This document shows positions 1 through 7,626 of a stretch of DNA of 64,000 nucleotides, piece after piece (position 1 is the first letter of the stretch; the number at the start of each line of letters is the position of its first letter). Source of the stretch: SIG440 sp045580025. GTDB taxonomy: Bacteria > Bacillota > Clostridia > Monoglobales > Monoglobaceae. A model generated the notes under the pieces. It did not search any database, was not told the origin of the DNA, and was given only the letters and a program-made list of their open reading frames with translations. The stretch covers positions 1-64,000 of the forward strand of contig JAZNNB010000030.1 of the NCBI GenBank assembly GCA_045580025.1, given 5' to 3'. A program made the position numbers and the translations under genes.

Positions 1-575
1 TGATGATTTATCAGTGTGCCATTCAGGAGGTTACAACAAAGCTTGACGTTTTGAGTCACGAAATGTCAGTGAGACGAAACCGAAACCCAATAGAAACGGT
101 GAAATACCGCATCAAAAAGCCTAAGAGCATAGCCGAAAAGCTTCACAGAAACGGTCTTCCCATAACCCTTGAAGCAGTTTCGACCAAGCTCAATGACGTG
201 GCAGGGGTCAGGGTAATATGTTCATTTATTGATGATATTTATACAGTGGCAAATATGCTCACAAGTCAGGACGATATAAAGCTTCTTGCGGTAAAGGACT
301 ACATAAAAAACCCAAAAGAAAACGGCTACCGCAGTTATCATATGATTATTGAAATCCCCGTCTTCTTTTCAGACAAAAAGCAATACGTAAAAGTCGAGGT
401 GCAAATACGTACCATCGCTATGGATTTTTGGGCAAGCCTTGAGCATCAGGTTAAATACAAAAGAGATATACCAAACGCCGAAGAAATTCAGGCACACCTA
501 AAAAAATGTGCCGATGTAATTTCTGCAACCGACAACGAAATGCAAACCATCGCCCAGTATATAGACATTCTTTAA
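1..575 (+). CDS. Small alarmone synthetase (GTP pyrophosphokinase, RelQ/YjbM-like), 5' truncated
   Basis: Carries a RelA/SpoT synthetase domain, which transfers pyrophosphate from ATP to GDP or GTP to make (p)ppGpp. Visible motifs are AGVRVICSF, the KENGYRSYH substrate loop and VEVQIRT. There is no HD hydrolase, TGS or ACT domain, so it is a stand-alone synthetase. Small alarmone synthetases usually have about 210-260 residues. About 190 residues are visible and the reading frame is open to the left edge, so the real start lies outside the window; the ATG at position 3 is probably internal. A strong bidirectional hairpin follows the stop. Family assignment is firm; the RelQ versus RelP subgroup is not. 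Confidence 0.88.
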   Translation, partial: MIYQCAIQEVTTKLDVLSHEMSVRRNRNPIETVKYRIKKPKSIAEKLHRNGLPITLEAVSTKLNDVAGVRVICSFIDDIYTVANMLTSQDDIKLLAVKDYIKNPKENGYRSYHMIIEIPVFFSDKKQYVKVEVQIRTIAMDFWASLEHQVKYKRDIPNAEEIQAHLKKCADVISATDNEMQTIAQYIDIL

Positions 576-584
576 AAAAAAGAC

Positions 585-616
585 AAAAAGGACAGTTCGT
601 TTGAACTGTCCTTTTT
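585..616. terminator. Intrinsic terminator between convergent genes
   Basis: A perfect 14-bp stem (arms 585-598 and 603-616, loop GTTT) with A-rich and T-rich ends. It lies just after the alarmone synthetase and before the convergent Xre regulator, so it can serve both strands. Confidence 0.85.
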
Positions 617-669
617 AAATTATATGTTTAGTATACCAAAAACGTATTTATCTAAACGTCTTTTTATCC

Positions 670-912
670 TCATTTAATTTCTTGCTCAAGTCTTTTAAAT
701 TCCTCAGTATTGAAAAATTCTATTAAGGTTATTCCCAAACCATCGCATAACATTTTCAAAGTGACAATTCCGGGATTATGACTTTTGCCATACAATATAT
801 TTTTGATTGTGGACGGAGCAACTCCTGACTCTGTTGCTAATTTGTTGATTGTAATTCTTTTTTCTTCACATAAATATAAAATTCTGTTTTTTACAGTTGT
901 ATAAGTATCCAT
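670..912 (-). CDS. Small Xre-family HTH transcriptional regulator
   Basis: An 80-residue protein consisting almost only of a Cro/C1-type helix-turn-helix. The segment TINKLATESGVAPSTIKNIL gives helices 2-3, followed by LKMLCDGLGITLIEFF, the usual fourth helix. I chose the ATG at 912 rather than the one at 927 because GAGGTAGG sits a few bases before it and would be coding in the longer form. Such single-domain regulators normally bind palindromic operators as dimers. A perfect palindrome and a direct repeat lie in the divergent spacer (934-998), so autoregulation and control of the neighbouring membrane gene is a reasonable inference. Confidence 0.85.
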   Translation of the reverse strand: MDTYTTVKNRILYLCEEKRITINKLATESGVAPSTIKNILYGKSHNPGIVTLKMLCDGLGITLIEFFNTEEFKRLEQEIK

Positions 913-933
913 ATTCCTACCTCGCATAAATTC

Positions 934-998
934 AATAGACTAATTATAGTCTATTAATATTGACAAAGCAGGCTATATATGATACAATATAGGCTATA
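934..998. promoter_or_regulatory. Candidate operator region: palindrome plus direct repeat
   Basis: AATAGACTA (934-942) and TAGTCTATT (947-955) form a perfect 9-4-9 palindrome. AGGCTATA occurs at 970-977 and again at 991-998, exactly 21 bp apart (two helical turns) and flanking the -10 of the plus-strand promoter. Position between a divergent Xre regulator and its neighbour suggests the regulator's binding sites; that is inference. Confidence 0.5.
960..988 (+). promoter_or_regulatory. Sigma-A promoter of the small membrane protein gene
   Basis: TTGACA at 960-965, a 17-bp spacer and TACAAT at 983-988. The repeat AGGCTATA lies on both sides of the -10, which suits repression by the divergent regulator. 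Confidence 0.75.
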
Positions 999-1021
999 AA
1001 AAGACGAGGAGTGTAAAAAGT

Positions 1022-1321
1022 ATGGTGTTTTTTTATGAAATCCCCATTGTTTTTGTTTTGTTTATTGTTCTGGGTCTATTAGGTATGGATATTTCTTTTG
1101 TGGTGGGAATTATCAAATGGCTGATGATAATTGCTGGAGTAATTGGAATACTCTATGGACTCTGTGTTGGTCTAGACTCTTTTAATAAAAAAGAAAAAAT
1201 TGCATCCTTATTAACAATTATTTTTAGTATAGTATTAATTATACTGTCGATTATTATAGCTAATTATATAGATTCATTAGGTTCTTTCAGTTTATATGAT
1301 ATTTTACAATGGATACTTTAA
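1022..1321 (+). CDS. Small hydrophobic membrane protein of unknown function
   Basis: A 99-residue protein with three predicted membrane spans: one near residues 5-30 (IVFVLFIVLGLLGMDISFVV), one near 32-50 (WLMIIAGVIGILYGLCVGL) and one near 60-80 (SLLTIIFSIVLIILSIIIA). I recognise no family. GAGGAG precedes the ATG by about ten bases, and a good sigma-A promoter lies upstream, so it is very likely a real gene. It is divergent from a one-domain Xre regulator and shares the operator-like spacer with it. The pair resembles the small regulator/membrane-protein modules of accessory DNA, but no partner function can be read from the sequence. Confidence 0.6.
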   Translation: MVFFYEIPIVFVLFIVLGLLGMDISFVVGIIKWLMIIAGVIGILYGLCVGLDSFNKKEKIASLLTIIFSIVLIILSIIIANYIDSLGSFSLYDILQWIL

Positions 1322-1423
1322 TTAAATTCCAAATATCTATTTGTTCAGCATTGTAACGTCCATATCAGTTTTTAGTATTATAAAATCTTATAGATAGGCG
1401 ATATGACATCACCACCTACAAAG

Positions 1424-1455
1424 AAGGCAGAAACGAAATTAATCGTTTCTGCCTT
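1424..1455. terminator. Hairpin between convergent genes, probable terminator
   Basis: Perfect 13-bp arms (AAGGCAGAAACGA at 1424-1436, its complement at 1443-1455) with a 6-base loop. T-runs on both sides are weak. The rest of 1322-1482 holds nothing I can recognise. Confidence 0.6.
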
Positions 1456-1482
1456 TCAAATTATTATCTTTATGATTACATC

Positions 1483-2268
1483 TCAAATCCGTTTCTTCGT
1501 TTTCACCTTTATATATCCATCTCTAAGGGGCAAACACTCATCATTGGGCATTTCACCCATTCGAGCCCGTCCGCCTATTATTTCAAAGCTTTCGTTTTTT
1601 CCTTGATATATACACTCATACCCGAAAAATGCACGCAAAATTTTGTCTGCAGTTTCTGCCGTCATATTCTCTCTCACAGTGAAGTCCTTTTCGGTCGGTG
1701 CTGTCCAGTATTCAGCATCCTCTTGAACCTTTGCATTTTGATAAAGCCTTTCAAAATCGTCCGTCAGTTCTTTCATCATAAACGGCAAAATATCACAAGC
1801 CTTTTTCATATATGTCTCAAGGGTTTCATCAGGCGAAACCTCAAACTCCCTTTGCAAAAGTATGTCACCGCTGTCAAAGCTTTCCGCAATTTTGTGGACA
1901 GTAACACCGCTCTTTTTCATCCCTTTGAGAATGATTTGAGGCATAGGCCACGGACCTCTGCCAATGGGCAAAAGGGTTGGGTGAATATTTACAATGGGCA
2001 AATCCGTATCCCAGGGAATTTTGAAATAATATCCCCCGCAAACCGCCATCTTGCAGCCCTTTTCTTTCAGCCTTTTTATATCAGCTCTTGTTATACGAGT
2101 CAGACGGCAAGGTATATTTCTTATCGATGCAAAATCGCAGATTTTCACATTAAATTCGGTCTTGTTGTCGGTATCACAAGAAAAAATTTCCACAATTTCA
2201 CAGCCACAGCTTTCAAGGGAGCAAAGAGCCTCAAAAAACAAATCAATGCCGATATATGCAATTTTCAT
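1483..2268 (-). CDS. Formyltransferase-fold protein (Fmt/ArnA-like)
   Basis: A 261-residue protein with the N-terminal formyltransferase fold. The catalytic signature is visible: NIHPTLLPIGRGPWP supplies the conserved Asn and His, and SGVTVHKIAESFDSGDIL supplies the Asp. Enzymes of this fold move a formyl group from 10-formyl-THF to an amine, either Met-tRNA or an amino-sugar nucleotide. It lacks the usual length and C-terminal OB domain of methionyl-tRNA formyltransferase (about 310 residues), so it is probably not the housekeeping fmt; a sugar or other small amine is the more likely substrate. It follows the DUF1294 gene by 11 bases, with RBS AAGGGG, and is the last gene of that group. Confidence 0.75.
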   Translation of the reverse strand: MKIAYIGIDLFFEALCSLESCGCEIVEIFSCDTDNKTEFNVKICDFASIRNIPCRLTRITRADIKRLKEKGCKMAVCGGYYFKIPWDTDLPIVNIHPTLLPIGRGPWPMPQIILKGMKKSGVTVHKIAESFDSGDILLQREFEVSPDETLETYMKKACDILPFMMKELTDDFERLYQNAKVQEDAEYWTAPTEKDFTVRENMTAETADKILRAFFGYECIYQGKNESFEIIGGRARMGEMPNDECLPLRDGYIKVKTKKRI

Positions 2269-2279
2269 TTTTTCGCCCC

Positions 2280-2546
2280 TTATCCAAGATATTTAAAAAG
2301 CAGAAAAGCCACCAAAGCGTTTGATGCAACAATCACGGGAACTCCAAACCGAAACTTTGTCTTTCGGGTCTTGTGGTTAAACAAAACCATACCAAACAAA
2401 GCCCCCATTCCGCCAAAAAGGAATGCCAGAAGCAACAAAACCTGCTCGCTTATCCGCCATTTTTTCATCCTTGCAAGAAGCTTGTCCACTCCAAACGCAA
2501 GCATAACAAAAACATTCCAAGAAAGAAAGAGTATCTCGGGTTTCAT
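2280..2546 (-). CDS. DUF1294 small membrane protein (YsdA-like)
   Basis: An 88-residue protein with two to three membrane spans and the DUF1294 pattern: an N-terminal span ending in GVDKLLA, a central basic loop KKWRISEQ, the glycine-rich span LLLAFLFGGMGALFGMVLF, and NHKTRKTKFRFGVP before the last span. Function of the family is not established. It begins 9 bases after the shifted-frame stop of the PspC gene, with AAGGTG as RBS, and is closely followed by the formyltransferase gene, which suggests co-transcription of the three. Confidence 0.85.
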   Translation of the reverse strand: MKPEILFLSWNVFVMLAFGVDKLLARMKKWRISEQVLLLLAFLFGGMGALFGMVLFNHKTRKTKFRFGVPVIVASNALVAFLLFKYLG

Positions 2547-2555
2547 ATTAGCACC

Positions 2556-2745
2556 TTAGATATTTTTACTTGGCATAACAATCGCCGCAATTATATACGC
2601 GATAATACCCGAGCCTCCAAGAAGGGTAAACCACAACCCACGCAAGACGAATTATGGTAGGGTCAATGTCAAAATATTCCGCAATGCCGCCACATACACC
2701 GCAAAGCTTTTTATTCACCGCTGATTTATACAACCTCTTTTTCAT
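2556..2745 (-). pseudogene. pspC: PspC-domain protein with a +1 frameshift
   Basis: The ATG at 2745 has AAGGAG upstream and opens KRLYKSAVNKKLCGVCGGIA followed by EYFDIDPTIIRLAWVV, a clear PspC N-terminus. The frame then drifts into unrelated sequence and stops at 2566. Shifting by one base near 2631 on the minus strand restores FTLLGGSGIIAYIIAAIVMP and a stop at 2556-2558, the expected PspC membrane half and length (about 63 residues). So there is one extra G relative to an intact gene, either a real mutation or a sequencing error. PspC proteins are small membrane proteins linked to envelope stress. Upstream codons extending the frame to 2844 are not part of the gene. Confidence 0.8.
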
Positions 2746-2823
2746 AAAAATTCTCCTTCGCATTTTGTTTAAGGTCATTTTATCACACTTTTTGGCGAAT
2801 AACAATACTTTTCGTTTAAAATA

Positions 2824-2863
2824 ATAACAAAAGAGGGCAGTCACACCAAAAGGTATGGCTGCC
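2824..2863 (-). terminator. Terminator of the SSB gene
   Basis: Imperfect hairpin (arms about 2834-2847 and 2850-2863, loop TTTT when read on the minus strand) followed on that strand by CTTTTGTTATT. Confidence 0.7.
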
Positions 2864-2874
2864 TTGATTTCCTA

Positions 2875-3525
2875 TTACTCTTCCTCAAAATCAAAGGCAT
2901 CAACAGTTTCGAGCCTTGACACCGATACCTCATATGCTACCTTGCTCTCCACCTCTGTTTCGCTCAGACGTTTTTGATATTCACGGCTTTGAATGCGACC
3001 TTTTATTGAAACCTTATCCCCCACATTGAGACAATCAGCAAACTTCGCATTTCTCCCCCAAGCAATGCAAGGTATATAATCCGACTTGTTATAGGACCTG
3101 TTCACCGCAAGCAGAATATCCGCTATTTCACGCCCAAAAGGCGTTGTTCTGTAAACCGGCTTTTTGCATATGTAGCCGGTTAACGATATAGAATTCAGGC
3201 TTTCTTCTTCCTCATCATCAAGCATCCGCCTTATATCTTTTACAAACACAGTGAGTATCAGCTTGTTCCCTACGTTCGTAAAGTTGTTATATGACCTGAA
3301 CTGTCCATTTATTATCACCCTGTCCCCAACGTCAATACTTCCTCCCGCCAGAAACTTTTCAGATATGGTTACCTTCACCGTATCCTGAGTTTCGCTGAGT
3401 CTTGGCGTGTCAAGCATAAAGGTATAAAACACTTCTTCATAAACCTCGTGGGAAAAAGCAAGTTCCCCGGCAACAGTTCCGGCAATAACCACCTTGTTGT
3501 TTTCTGCATAGTTCTCGGTATTCAA
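2875..3525 (-). CDS. Single-stranded DNA-binding protein with two OB folds
   Basis: A 216-residue protein with two SSB-like OB folds. The first is residues 10-105 (NKVVIAGTVAGELAFSHEVY, then GDRVIINGQFRSYNN), the second about 110-205 (SISLTGYICKKPVYRTTPFG, DILLAVNRSYNKSDYIPCIA, GDKVSIKGRIQSREY). Typical bacterial SSB has one OB fold and an acidic C-terminal tip. Here the tail ends DAFDFEEE, acidic but without the classic DDDIPF. Two-OB SSB-like proteins are common in Clostridia beside the canonical one, so this is likely an accessory SSB, acting on single-stranded DNA in replication or repair. The start is TTG with GGGAGTG upstream. It is transcribed alone. Confidence 0.8.
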   Translation of the reverse strand: MNTENYAENNKVVIAGTVAGELAFSHEVYEEVFYTFMLDTPRLSETQDTVKVTISEKFLAGGSIDVGDRVIINGQFRSYNNFTNVGNKLILTVFVKDIRRMLDDEEEESLNSISLTGYICKKPVYRTTPFGREIADILLAVNRSYNKSDYIPCIAWGRNAKFADCLNVGDKVSIKGRIQSREYQKRLSETEVESKVAYEVSVSRLETVDAFDFEEE

Positions 3526-3686
3526 AATAATTCACTCCCTAAATTCTGCGCTGTTTTATGTATAACCCAAAAGAGAGGAATTTCCCCGTCTCTTTTTTAT
3601 TCATTGGTTACATTAAAGTATATTCGCCCGATTAGTTTTTAGAACAGCCAAATATCCCCTTAAAATATCCTTTCCAAAGAAATGGT

Positions 3687-3715
3687 TTCATATTCTATTT
3701 TTTGTCAAATATGAA
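3687..3715. repeat. Inverted repeat upstream of the deacetylase gene
   Basis: TTCATATT (3687-3694) and AATATGAA (3708-3715). The spacer 3526-3751 also holds a weak 7-bp hairpin near 3570-3597 ending in a T-run. No clear sigma-A promoter is seen here; the function of either element is unknown. Confidence 0.3.
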
Positions 3716-3751
3716 TATATTTAAACCATCAAAACAGAAAGGAATTTGGAA

Positions 3752-4621
3752 ATGAAAATTTTTGTTATTACCAAAAAGACAGGGATTCTGCTTATACTCT
3801 GTGCGGTATTGATGACGTCACTTTTCTACATAGGAAGAAACGAGGCTATGACTGTTTCAAGCGCAAAACGGGATTTGCCGATTTACTGTGTTCAAAAGCC
3901 AGAAACCGAAAAAGTTGTCGCCCTCAGCTTTGATGCTGCCTGGGGGAACGAGGACACAGGTCAACTCATTGAAATTATGGATAAGTATAAAGTGAAAACC
4001 ACCTTTTTCGTGGTAGGAAGTTGGGTTGATAAATACCCCGAGTCAGTAAAACAGCTTCACGACGCAGGCCACGAAATAATGAATCACTCAAACAGTCACC
4101 CCCACATGACACAGATTTCGGTTGAAAAGATGAAAGAAGAAGTCACAAAATGCGACGAAAAAATAAACGCCATAACAGGTGTCAAGCCCACGCTCTTCCG
4201 GGCCCCCTACGGCGATTATAATAACGACGTTGTAGGTGCAATGCGTGAAACGGGTCATTTCACAATTCAATGGGATGTTGACAGCCTTGACTGGAAAAAC
4301 CTTACAGCAAGCGAAATTTCGGACAGGGTACTAAAAAAAGTGAAGTCCGGCTCAATAGTTCTTTTCCACAACGCCGCATTACATACTCCCGAAGCACTTC
4401 CCACCATAATAGAAAATCTTCAAAAAGATGGCTACAAAATTGTTCCTGTTTCTGAAATAATATTAAAAGAAAACTTCACCATCGATTCTACCGGTATGCA
4501 AATCCCGGATAAAAAAGAAAGTGCCAACACAAAACCCAGCTCTCAAAATCCGGTTGAAAACAAAAAGGAGACCGAGCAAAATGCCCAGCCTACTTCATCG
4601 TCTGCAGATATTGTAATCTAA
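3752..4621 (+). CDS. Polysaccharide deacetylase, PdaB-type
   Basis: A secreted or membrane-anchored NodB-fold deacetylase of 289 residues. An N-terminal membrane segment (about 10-25) precedes the catalytic domain (about 50-240). Motifs seen are ALSFDAAWG (first motif, in the form found in sporulation PdaB proteins, with the second Asp of TFDDG replaced), NHSNSHPHM (metal-binding His pair), RAPYG, DVDSLDWKN and IVLFHN. It should remove acetyl groups from peptidoglycan or spore cortex sugars. The tail after residue 245 is a Lys/Gln/Ser-rich disordered stretch. The ATG at 3752 has AAAGGA; an in-frame TTG two codons earlier is less likely. It is monocistronic with its own terminator. Confidence 0.85.
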   Translation: MKIFVITKKTGILLILCAVLMTSLFYIGRNEAMTVSSAKRDLPIYCVQKPETEKVVALSFDAAWGNEDTGQLIEIMDKYKVKTTFFVVGSWVDKYPESVKQLHDAGHEIMNHSNSHPHMTQISVEKMKEEVTKCDEKINAITGVKPTLFRAPYGDYNNDVVGAMRETGHFTIQWDVDSLDWKNLTASEISDRVLKKVKSGSIVLFHNAALHTPEALPTIIENLQKDGYKIVPVSEIILKENFTIDSTGMQIPDKKESANTKPSSQNPVENKKETEQNAQPTSSSADIVI

Positions 4622-4660
4622 AAAAAGTCCCCTTTCTCAGTTTTTGGGAAGGGGACTTTT
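4621..4660. terminator. Bidirectional terminator between convergent genes
   Basis: A long stem pairing AAAAAGTCCCCTT with AAGGGGACTTTTT, T-rich on both strands. It serves the deacetylase and the convergent membrane protein gene. Confidence 0.85.
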
Positions 4661-4670
4661 TATTTTAAAA

Positions 4671-5288
4671 CTATACATTCTCATAAATATCGGGTTCTTC
4701 ACCAATCGTCTCAATTTTTTCTGTGTTTTCATTGGGATATTCCCTATTTGCACACTTAAAAAGGCAAATCGCCTCGGCAAGCGGCACAAGCAGGCTGAGA
4801 AGAAAATACTTAACAGCCTTTTCGGGAGCATTCGCCTCAAAAACTTTGAAAAGGCACACCATCTGACATCCCATAAGAGCCAATCCGCTCAAGCCACCAA
4901 CAATCATCCACAGATACATTCCGGTAACACTCATCCAGAATTCAGTACTGATTCGGTATGGGTCATCAATCATTTCTTCCGCCATCACACCTAAAAGCAA
5001 TATATAAACAACCACACAAACAAAAGTAATGCCCAAAAGCACAGGAAGAACAACTTCCCATTTTCTCTTTATCCCGTTTTTCTCTTCATAACCATCAACA
5101 ATACTTCCCACAATCCAATAATTCGCACCGGGTATCCAAGAAAGCCATGGTTTTTTTATCTGCCCAATTTTTGCAAGCCTATAAAGCCCGAGTGAAGATA
5201 TCACATAGTCGGCAACACACAAGCCAAGCAACCCTAAAAAGATTGATATAGCCCAAAACACAACTAAAAATGCAAAAAAATCATTCAT
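4671..5288 (-). CDS. Unknown four-span membrane protein
   Basis: About 205 residues with predicted spans near 5-30, 75-100, 120-145 and 160-180, separated by a loop rich in Lys and aromatic residues (IKKPWLSWIPGANYWIVGSI). The C-terminus is acidic and hydrophilic (after NREYPNENTEK). I do not recognise the family with confidence; the KPWLSWIPGAN motif is reminiscent of small uncharacterised membrane proteins of Clostridia. There are two adjacent start codons; the ATG at 5288 has better spacing to GGAGG than that at 5291. It stands alone between a terminator and the yebC terminator. Confidence 0.6.
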   Translation of the reverse strand: MNDFFAFLVVFWAISIFLGLLGLCVADYVISSLGLYRLAKIGQIKKPWLSWIPGANYWIVGSIVDGYEEKNGIKRKWEVVLPVLLGITFVCVVVYILLLGVMAEEMIDDPYRISTEFWMSVTGMYLWMIVGGLSGLALMGCQMVCLFKVFEANAPEKAVKYFLLSLLVPLAEAICLFKCANREYPNENTEKIETIGEEPDIYENV

Positions 5289-5351
5289 CATAAAACCTCC
5301 TTTTTTATAATCATATCACAACTATAAATTTTTTTCAACAAACATTAAAAC

Positions 5352-5372
5352 GCGGCCGCAAAAAGCGACCGC
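5352..5372 (-). terminator. Terminator of yebC
   Basis: GCGGCCGC / GCGACCGC arms (one G-T wobble in RNA) with a 5-base loop, followed on the minus strand by GTTTTAATG. Confidence 0.6.
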
Positions 5373-5381
5373 TAAATAAAT

Positions 5382-6128
5382 TTATTCCTCGTCTTCGTCC
5401 TCTGGCATATCCCATGTGTGGTAAACGTTCTGGACGTCGTCGTTGTCCTCAAGGATATCAATGAGTTTTTCAAGATTCTTAACTGCTTCCTCATCGGTCA
5501 CCTGGGTGAGTGTCTGTGGGATGTAGCTGATTTCGGCTTGTTCGAATTCATAACCCTTTGTCTCAAGTGCCTCACGCACATGGCTGAACTCTTCAGGAGC
5601 ACAGGTAACCTCAAAGCATTCTTCTTCTGCACTGAAATCCTCAGCACCTGCATCAAGAGCATCCATCATAAGTGTGTCCTCGTCAATGCTGTCATTTTTT
5701 GCAATAACCAACTGACCTTTGCGGTCAAACATAAAGCCCACACTTCCCGTCTGTCCAAGGTTTCCGCCGTATTTATCAAAATAATGGCGCATATCGCCTG
5801 CGGTACGGTTTTTGTTGTCGCTTAAGGTTTCAACCATAAACGCAACGCCACTTGGGCCGTAACCCTCGTATACAAGCTCAAAATATTCCTTTGAGCTATC
5901 CTCACCTGCAGCTTTCTTTATGCTTCTTTGAATTGTATCATTGGGCATATTGTTTGCCTTTGCTTTTGCAATAGCATCACGGAGCTTTGAATTGCTATCC
6001 GGGTCCGGACCGCCCTCCTTCACCGCAACAACCAGTTCACGACCGATTTTGGTAAAAAGCTTTCCTCTCTTTGCATCAAGTGCACCTTTTTTTCTTTTTA
6101 TAGTTGCCCATTTTGAATGTCCTGACAT
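5382..6128 (-). CDS. YebC/PmpR family protein
   Basis: A full-length family member (248 residues) with the diagnostic start MSGHSKWATIKRKKGALDAK and GRELVVAVKEGGPDPDSNSK. The three-domain YebC layout is intact and ends in an acidic tail (MPEDEDEE). Family members have been described as DNA-binding regulators (PmpR), while recent work places some of them on the ribosome; the sequence here does not separate these roles. AGGAGG precedes the ATG. It follows the SPFH gene by 42 bases, and a hairpin follows, so it may be the last gene of an nfeD-SPFH-yebC unit. Confidence 0.92.
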   Translation of the reverse strand: MSGHSKWATIKRKKGALDAKRGKLFTKIGRELVVAVKEGGPDPDSNSKLRDAIAKAKANNMPNDTIQRSIKKAAGEDSSKEYFELVYEGYGPSGVAFMVETLSDNKNRTAGDMRHYFDKYGGNLGQTGSVGFMFDRKGQLVIAKNDSIDEDTLMMDALDAGAEDFSAEEECFEVTCAPEEFSHVREALETKGYEFEQAEISYIPQTLTQVTDEEAVKNLEKLIDILEDNDDVQNVYHTWDMPEDEDEE

Positions 6129-6170
6129 TTTGTTTCCTCCTGTGTACTTTTAAATAACTTTTGTAAATTT

Positions 6171-7085
6171 CTATTTCTCCTCATCCATTACCGCTTTGAG
6201 TCCTGCAGCAAGTCCTGCAAGTCCCTGGATTTCTGATGGGATAATAATCTTTGTAGCCTTTCCGTCTGCAGCCTTTTCAAAAGCCTCAAGGCTCTTGATT
6301 TTGAGTACAGAATCTTTTGGTGATGCGTCATTAAGCATACGAAGGCCCGCAGCAGTAGCCTCCTGAACAGAAAGAATTGCCTGAGCTTCACCCTCTGCAA
6401 TGCGGATTGCTGATTCTTTTTCAGCTTCCGCCTTCAATATCTGAGACTCTTTCTCCGCTTCAGCCTTAAGAATTGCCGCTGCCTTTTCACCTTCTGCTAC
6501 AAGAATCGCAGATTTCTTTTCACCCTCTGCTTTGAGGATTGCTTCACGTCTTTCACGTTCTGCTTTCATCTGCTTTTCCATAGCCTCACGTATTCCTGCG
6601 GGCGGAATGATATTTTTAAGCTCCACACGATTCACCTTGATGCCCCAAGGGTCTGTGGCCTCGTCAAGAATAGACCTCATTTTTGTGTTGATAACATCAC
6701 GGCTTGTCAAGCTTTCGTCAAGCTCCATATCACCGATTATATTTCTGAGTGTGGTGGCGGTCAGATTTTCAATGGCCGACATAGGAAGTTCAACACCATA
6801 TGCATAAAGTTTGGGGTCTGTAATCTGGAAATAAACCACTGTATCAATCTGCATAGTAACATTATCCTTGGTAATAACGGGCTGAGGTGCAAAATCTACA
6901 ACCTGTTCTTTGAGGGTAACACGTTTTGCCACTCTGTCAATGAATGGAATCTTTATGTGGAGTCCGACACTCCATGTACCACTGTATGCTCCAAGACGTT
7001 CGATTACGTAGGCGTGTGCCTGAGGAACAACCTTGATATTCGAAACAACTACCACAATCAAAACTGCAAGTATAATTAAAAACAT
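6171..7085 (-). CDS. SPFH/band-7 membrane protein (stomatin/QmcA-like)
   Basis: A 304-residue protein with one N-terminal membrane segment (1-18), an SPFH domain (about 20-180, with YVIERLGAYSGTW and VTKDNVTMQIDTVVYFQITD-type signature), and a long coiled coil with repeated AEGEK/AEAEK units (about 180-235). Such proteins form membrane-bound rings that organise microdomains and protease partners. It is 30 bases downstream of an NfeD-family gene, the classic pairing of this family, where NfeD is the membrane partner. The C-terminus (GLAGLAAGLKAVMDEEK) is typical. Same strand and spacing support an operon. Confidence 0.92.
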   Translation of the reverse strand: MFLIILAVLIVVVVSNIKVVPQAHAYVIERLGAYSGTWSVGLHIKIPFIDRVAKRVTLKEQVVDFAPQPVITKDNVTMQIDTVVYFQITDPKLYAYGVELPMSAIENLTATTLRNIIGDMELDESLTSRDVINTKMRSILDEATDPWGIKVNRVELKNIIPPAGIREAMEKQMKAERERREAILKAEGEKKSAILVAEGEKAAAILKAEAEKESQILKAEAEKESAIRIAEGEAQAILSVQEATAAGLRMLNDASPKDSVLKIKSLEAFEKAADGKATKIIIPSEIQGLAGLAAGLKAVMDEEK

Positions 7086-7115
7086 AATATGGCCTCCTAT
7101 TTTAAAAAACAGTGT

Positions 7116-7550
7116 TTATTTTTTTGCTGAAACAACCACACGGACCCCTTCAAGCTCTTCAACCACTACTGGTGTATCTTCTTCAAGAACTTCACCATTT
7201 TTAGTTTTGGCAGACCAGACCTGACCCATAACCTTAACCTGTCCGCTGTTTTCTATTGTGTCTATCTTTTGAATAACAATACCATCTTTTGCAATCACGC
7301 GGTCCGCATTGGTGGGAACGGTTTTCCCTGTCACAAATTTTTTGACAAGAGGTCTGGTTGAAAAAACAAGAATTGCAGAAAAAACAACAAAGATTGTTAT
7401 TTGCGCACCAAGTCCGATGCCAAACGCCGAAAAGACAGCTGTGACAAGTGCAGAAATTGCAAACCACATTGTAATAAGGTTCACAGTCGATGCTTCAATA
7501 ACCCCAAGAACCACTGCAGTAACTATCCAAAAAATTGTCCAATATGCCAT
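7116..7550 (-). CDS. NfeD family membrane protein
   Basis: 144 residues: membrane spans in the first ~75 (TIFWIVTAVVLGVIEASTVN, then a second cluster around ITIFVVFSAILVF) and a C-terminal OB-fold domain (about 85-144, GKDGIVIQKI-like strand, GQVKVMGQVWSAK, TPVVVEELEGVRVVV). This is the short NfeD form lacking the ClpP-like protease domain. It pairs with the SPFH protein encoded just downstream and probably forms a membrane complex with it. AGGAGG sits 7 bases before the ATG. Confidence 0.9.
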   Translation of the reverse strand: MAYWTIFWIVTAVVLGVIEASTVNLITMWFAISALVTAVFSAFGIGLGAQITIFVVFSAILVFSTRPLVKKFVTGKTVPTNADRVIAKDGIVIQKIDTIENSGQVKVMGQVWSAKTKNGEVLEEDTPVVVEELEGVRVVVSAKK

Positions 7551-7596
7551 TTAGGTCCCTCCTCACAAAATTTGCCAAATTCCTTTAAAACACATC

Positions 7597-7619
7597 AACG
7601 GAACTTAAAAAGTTCCGTT
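7597..7619 (-). terminator. Hairpin after yabR-like gene, probable weak terminator
   Basis: Perfect 9-bp arms AACGGAACT / AGTTCCGTT, just downstream of the S1-domain gene. No T-run follows on the minus strand, so termination efficiency is uncertain. Confidence 0.45.
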
Positions 7620-7626
7620 AACTCGA

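Noticed and set aside
1603..2559. A 318-codon open frame on the plus strand
   Set aside because: Antisense to the formyltransferase and DUF1294 genes; composition and lack of motifs mark it as a shadow frame.
6400..6560. Repetitive sequence that looked like a tandem repeat
   Set aside because: It encodes the AEGEK-type coiled coil of the SPFH protein, a normal feature of the family.
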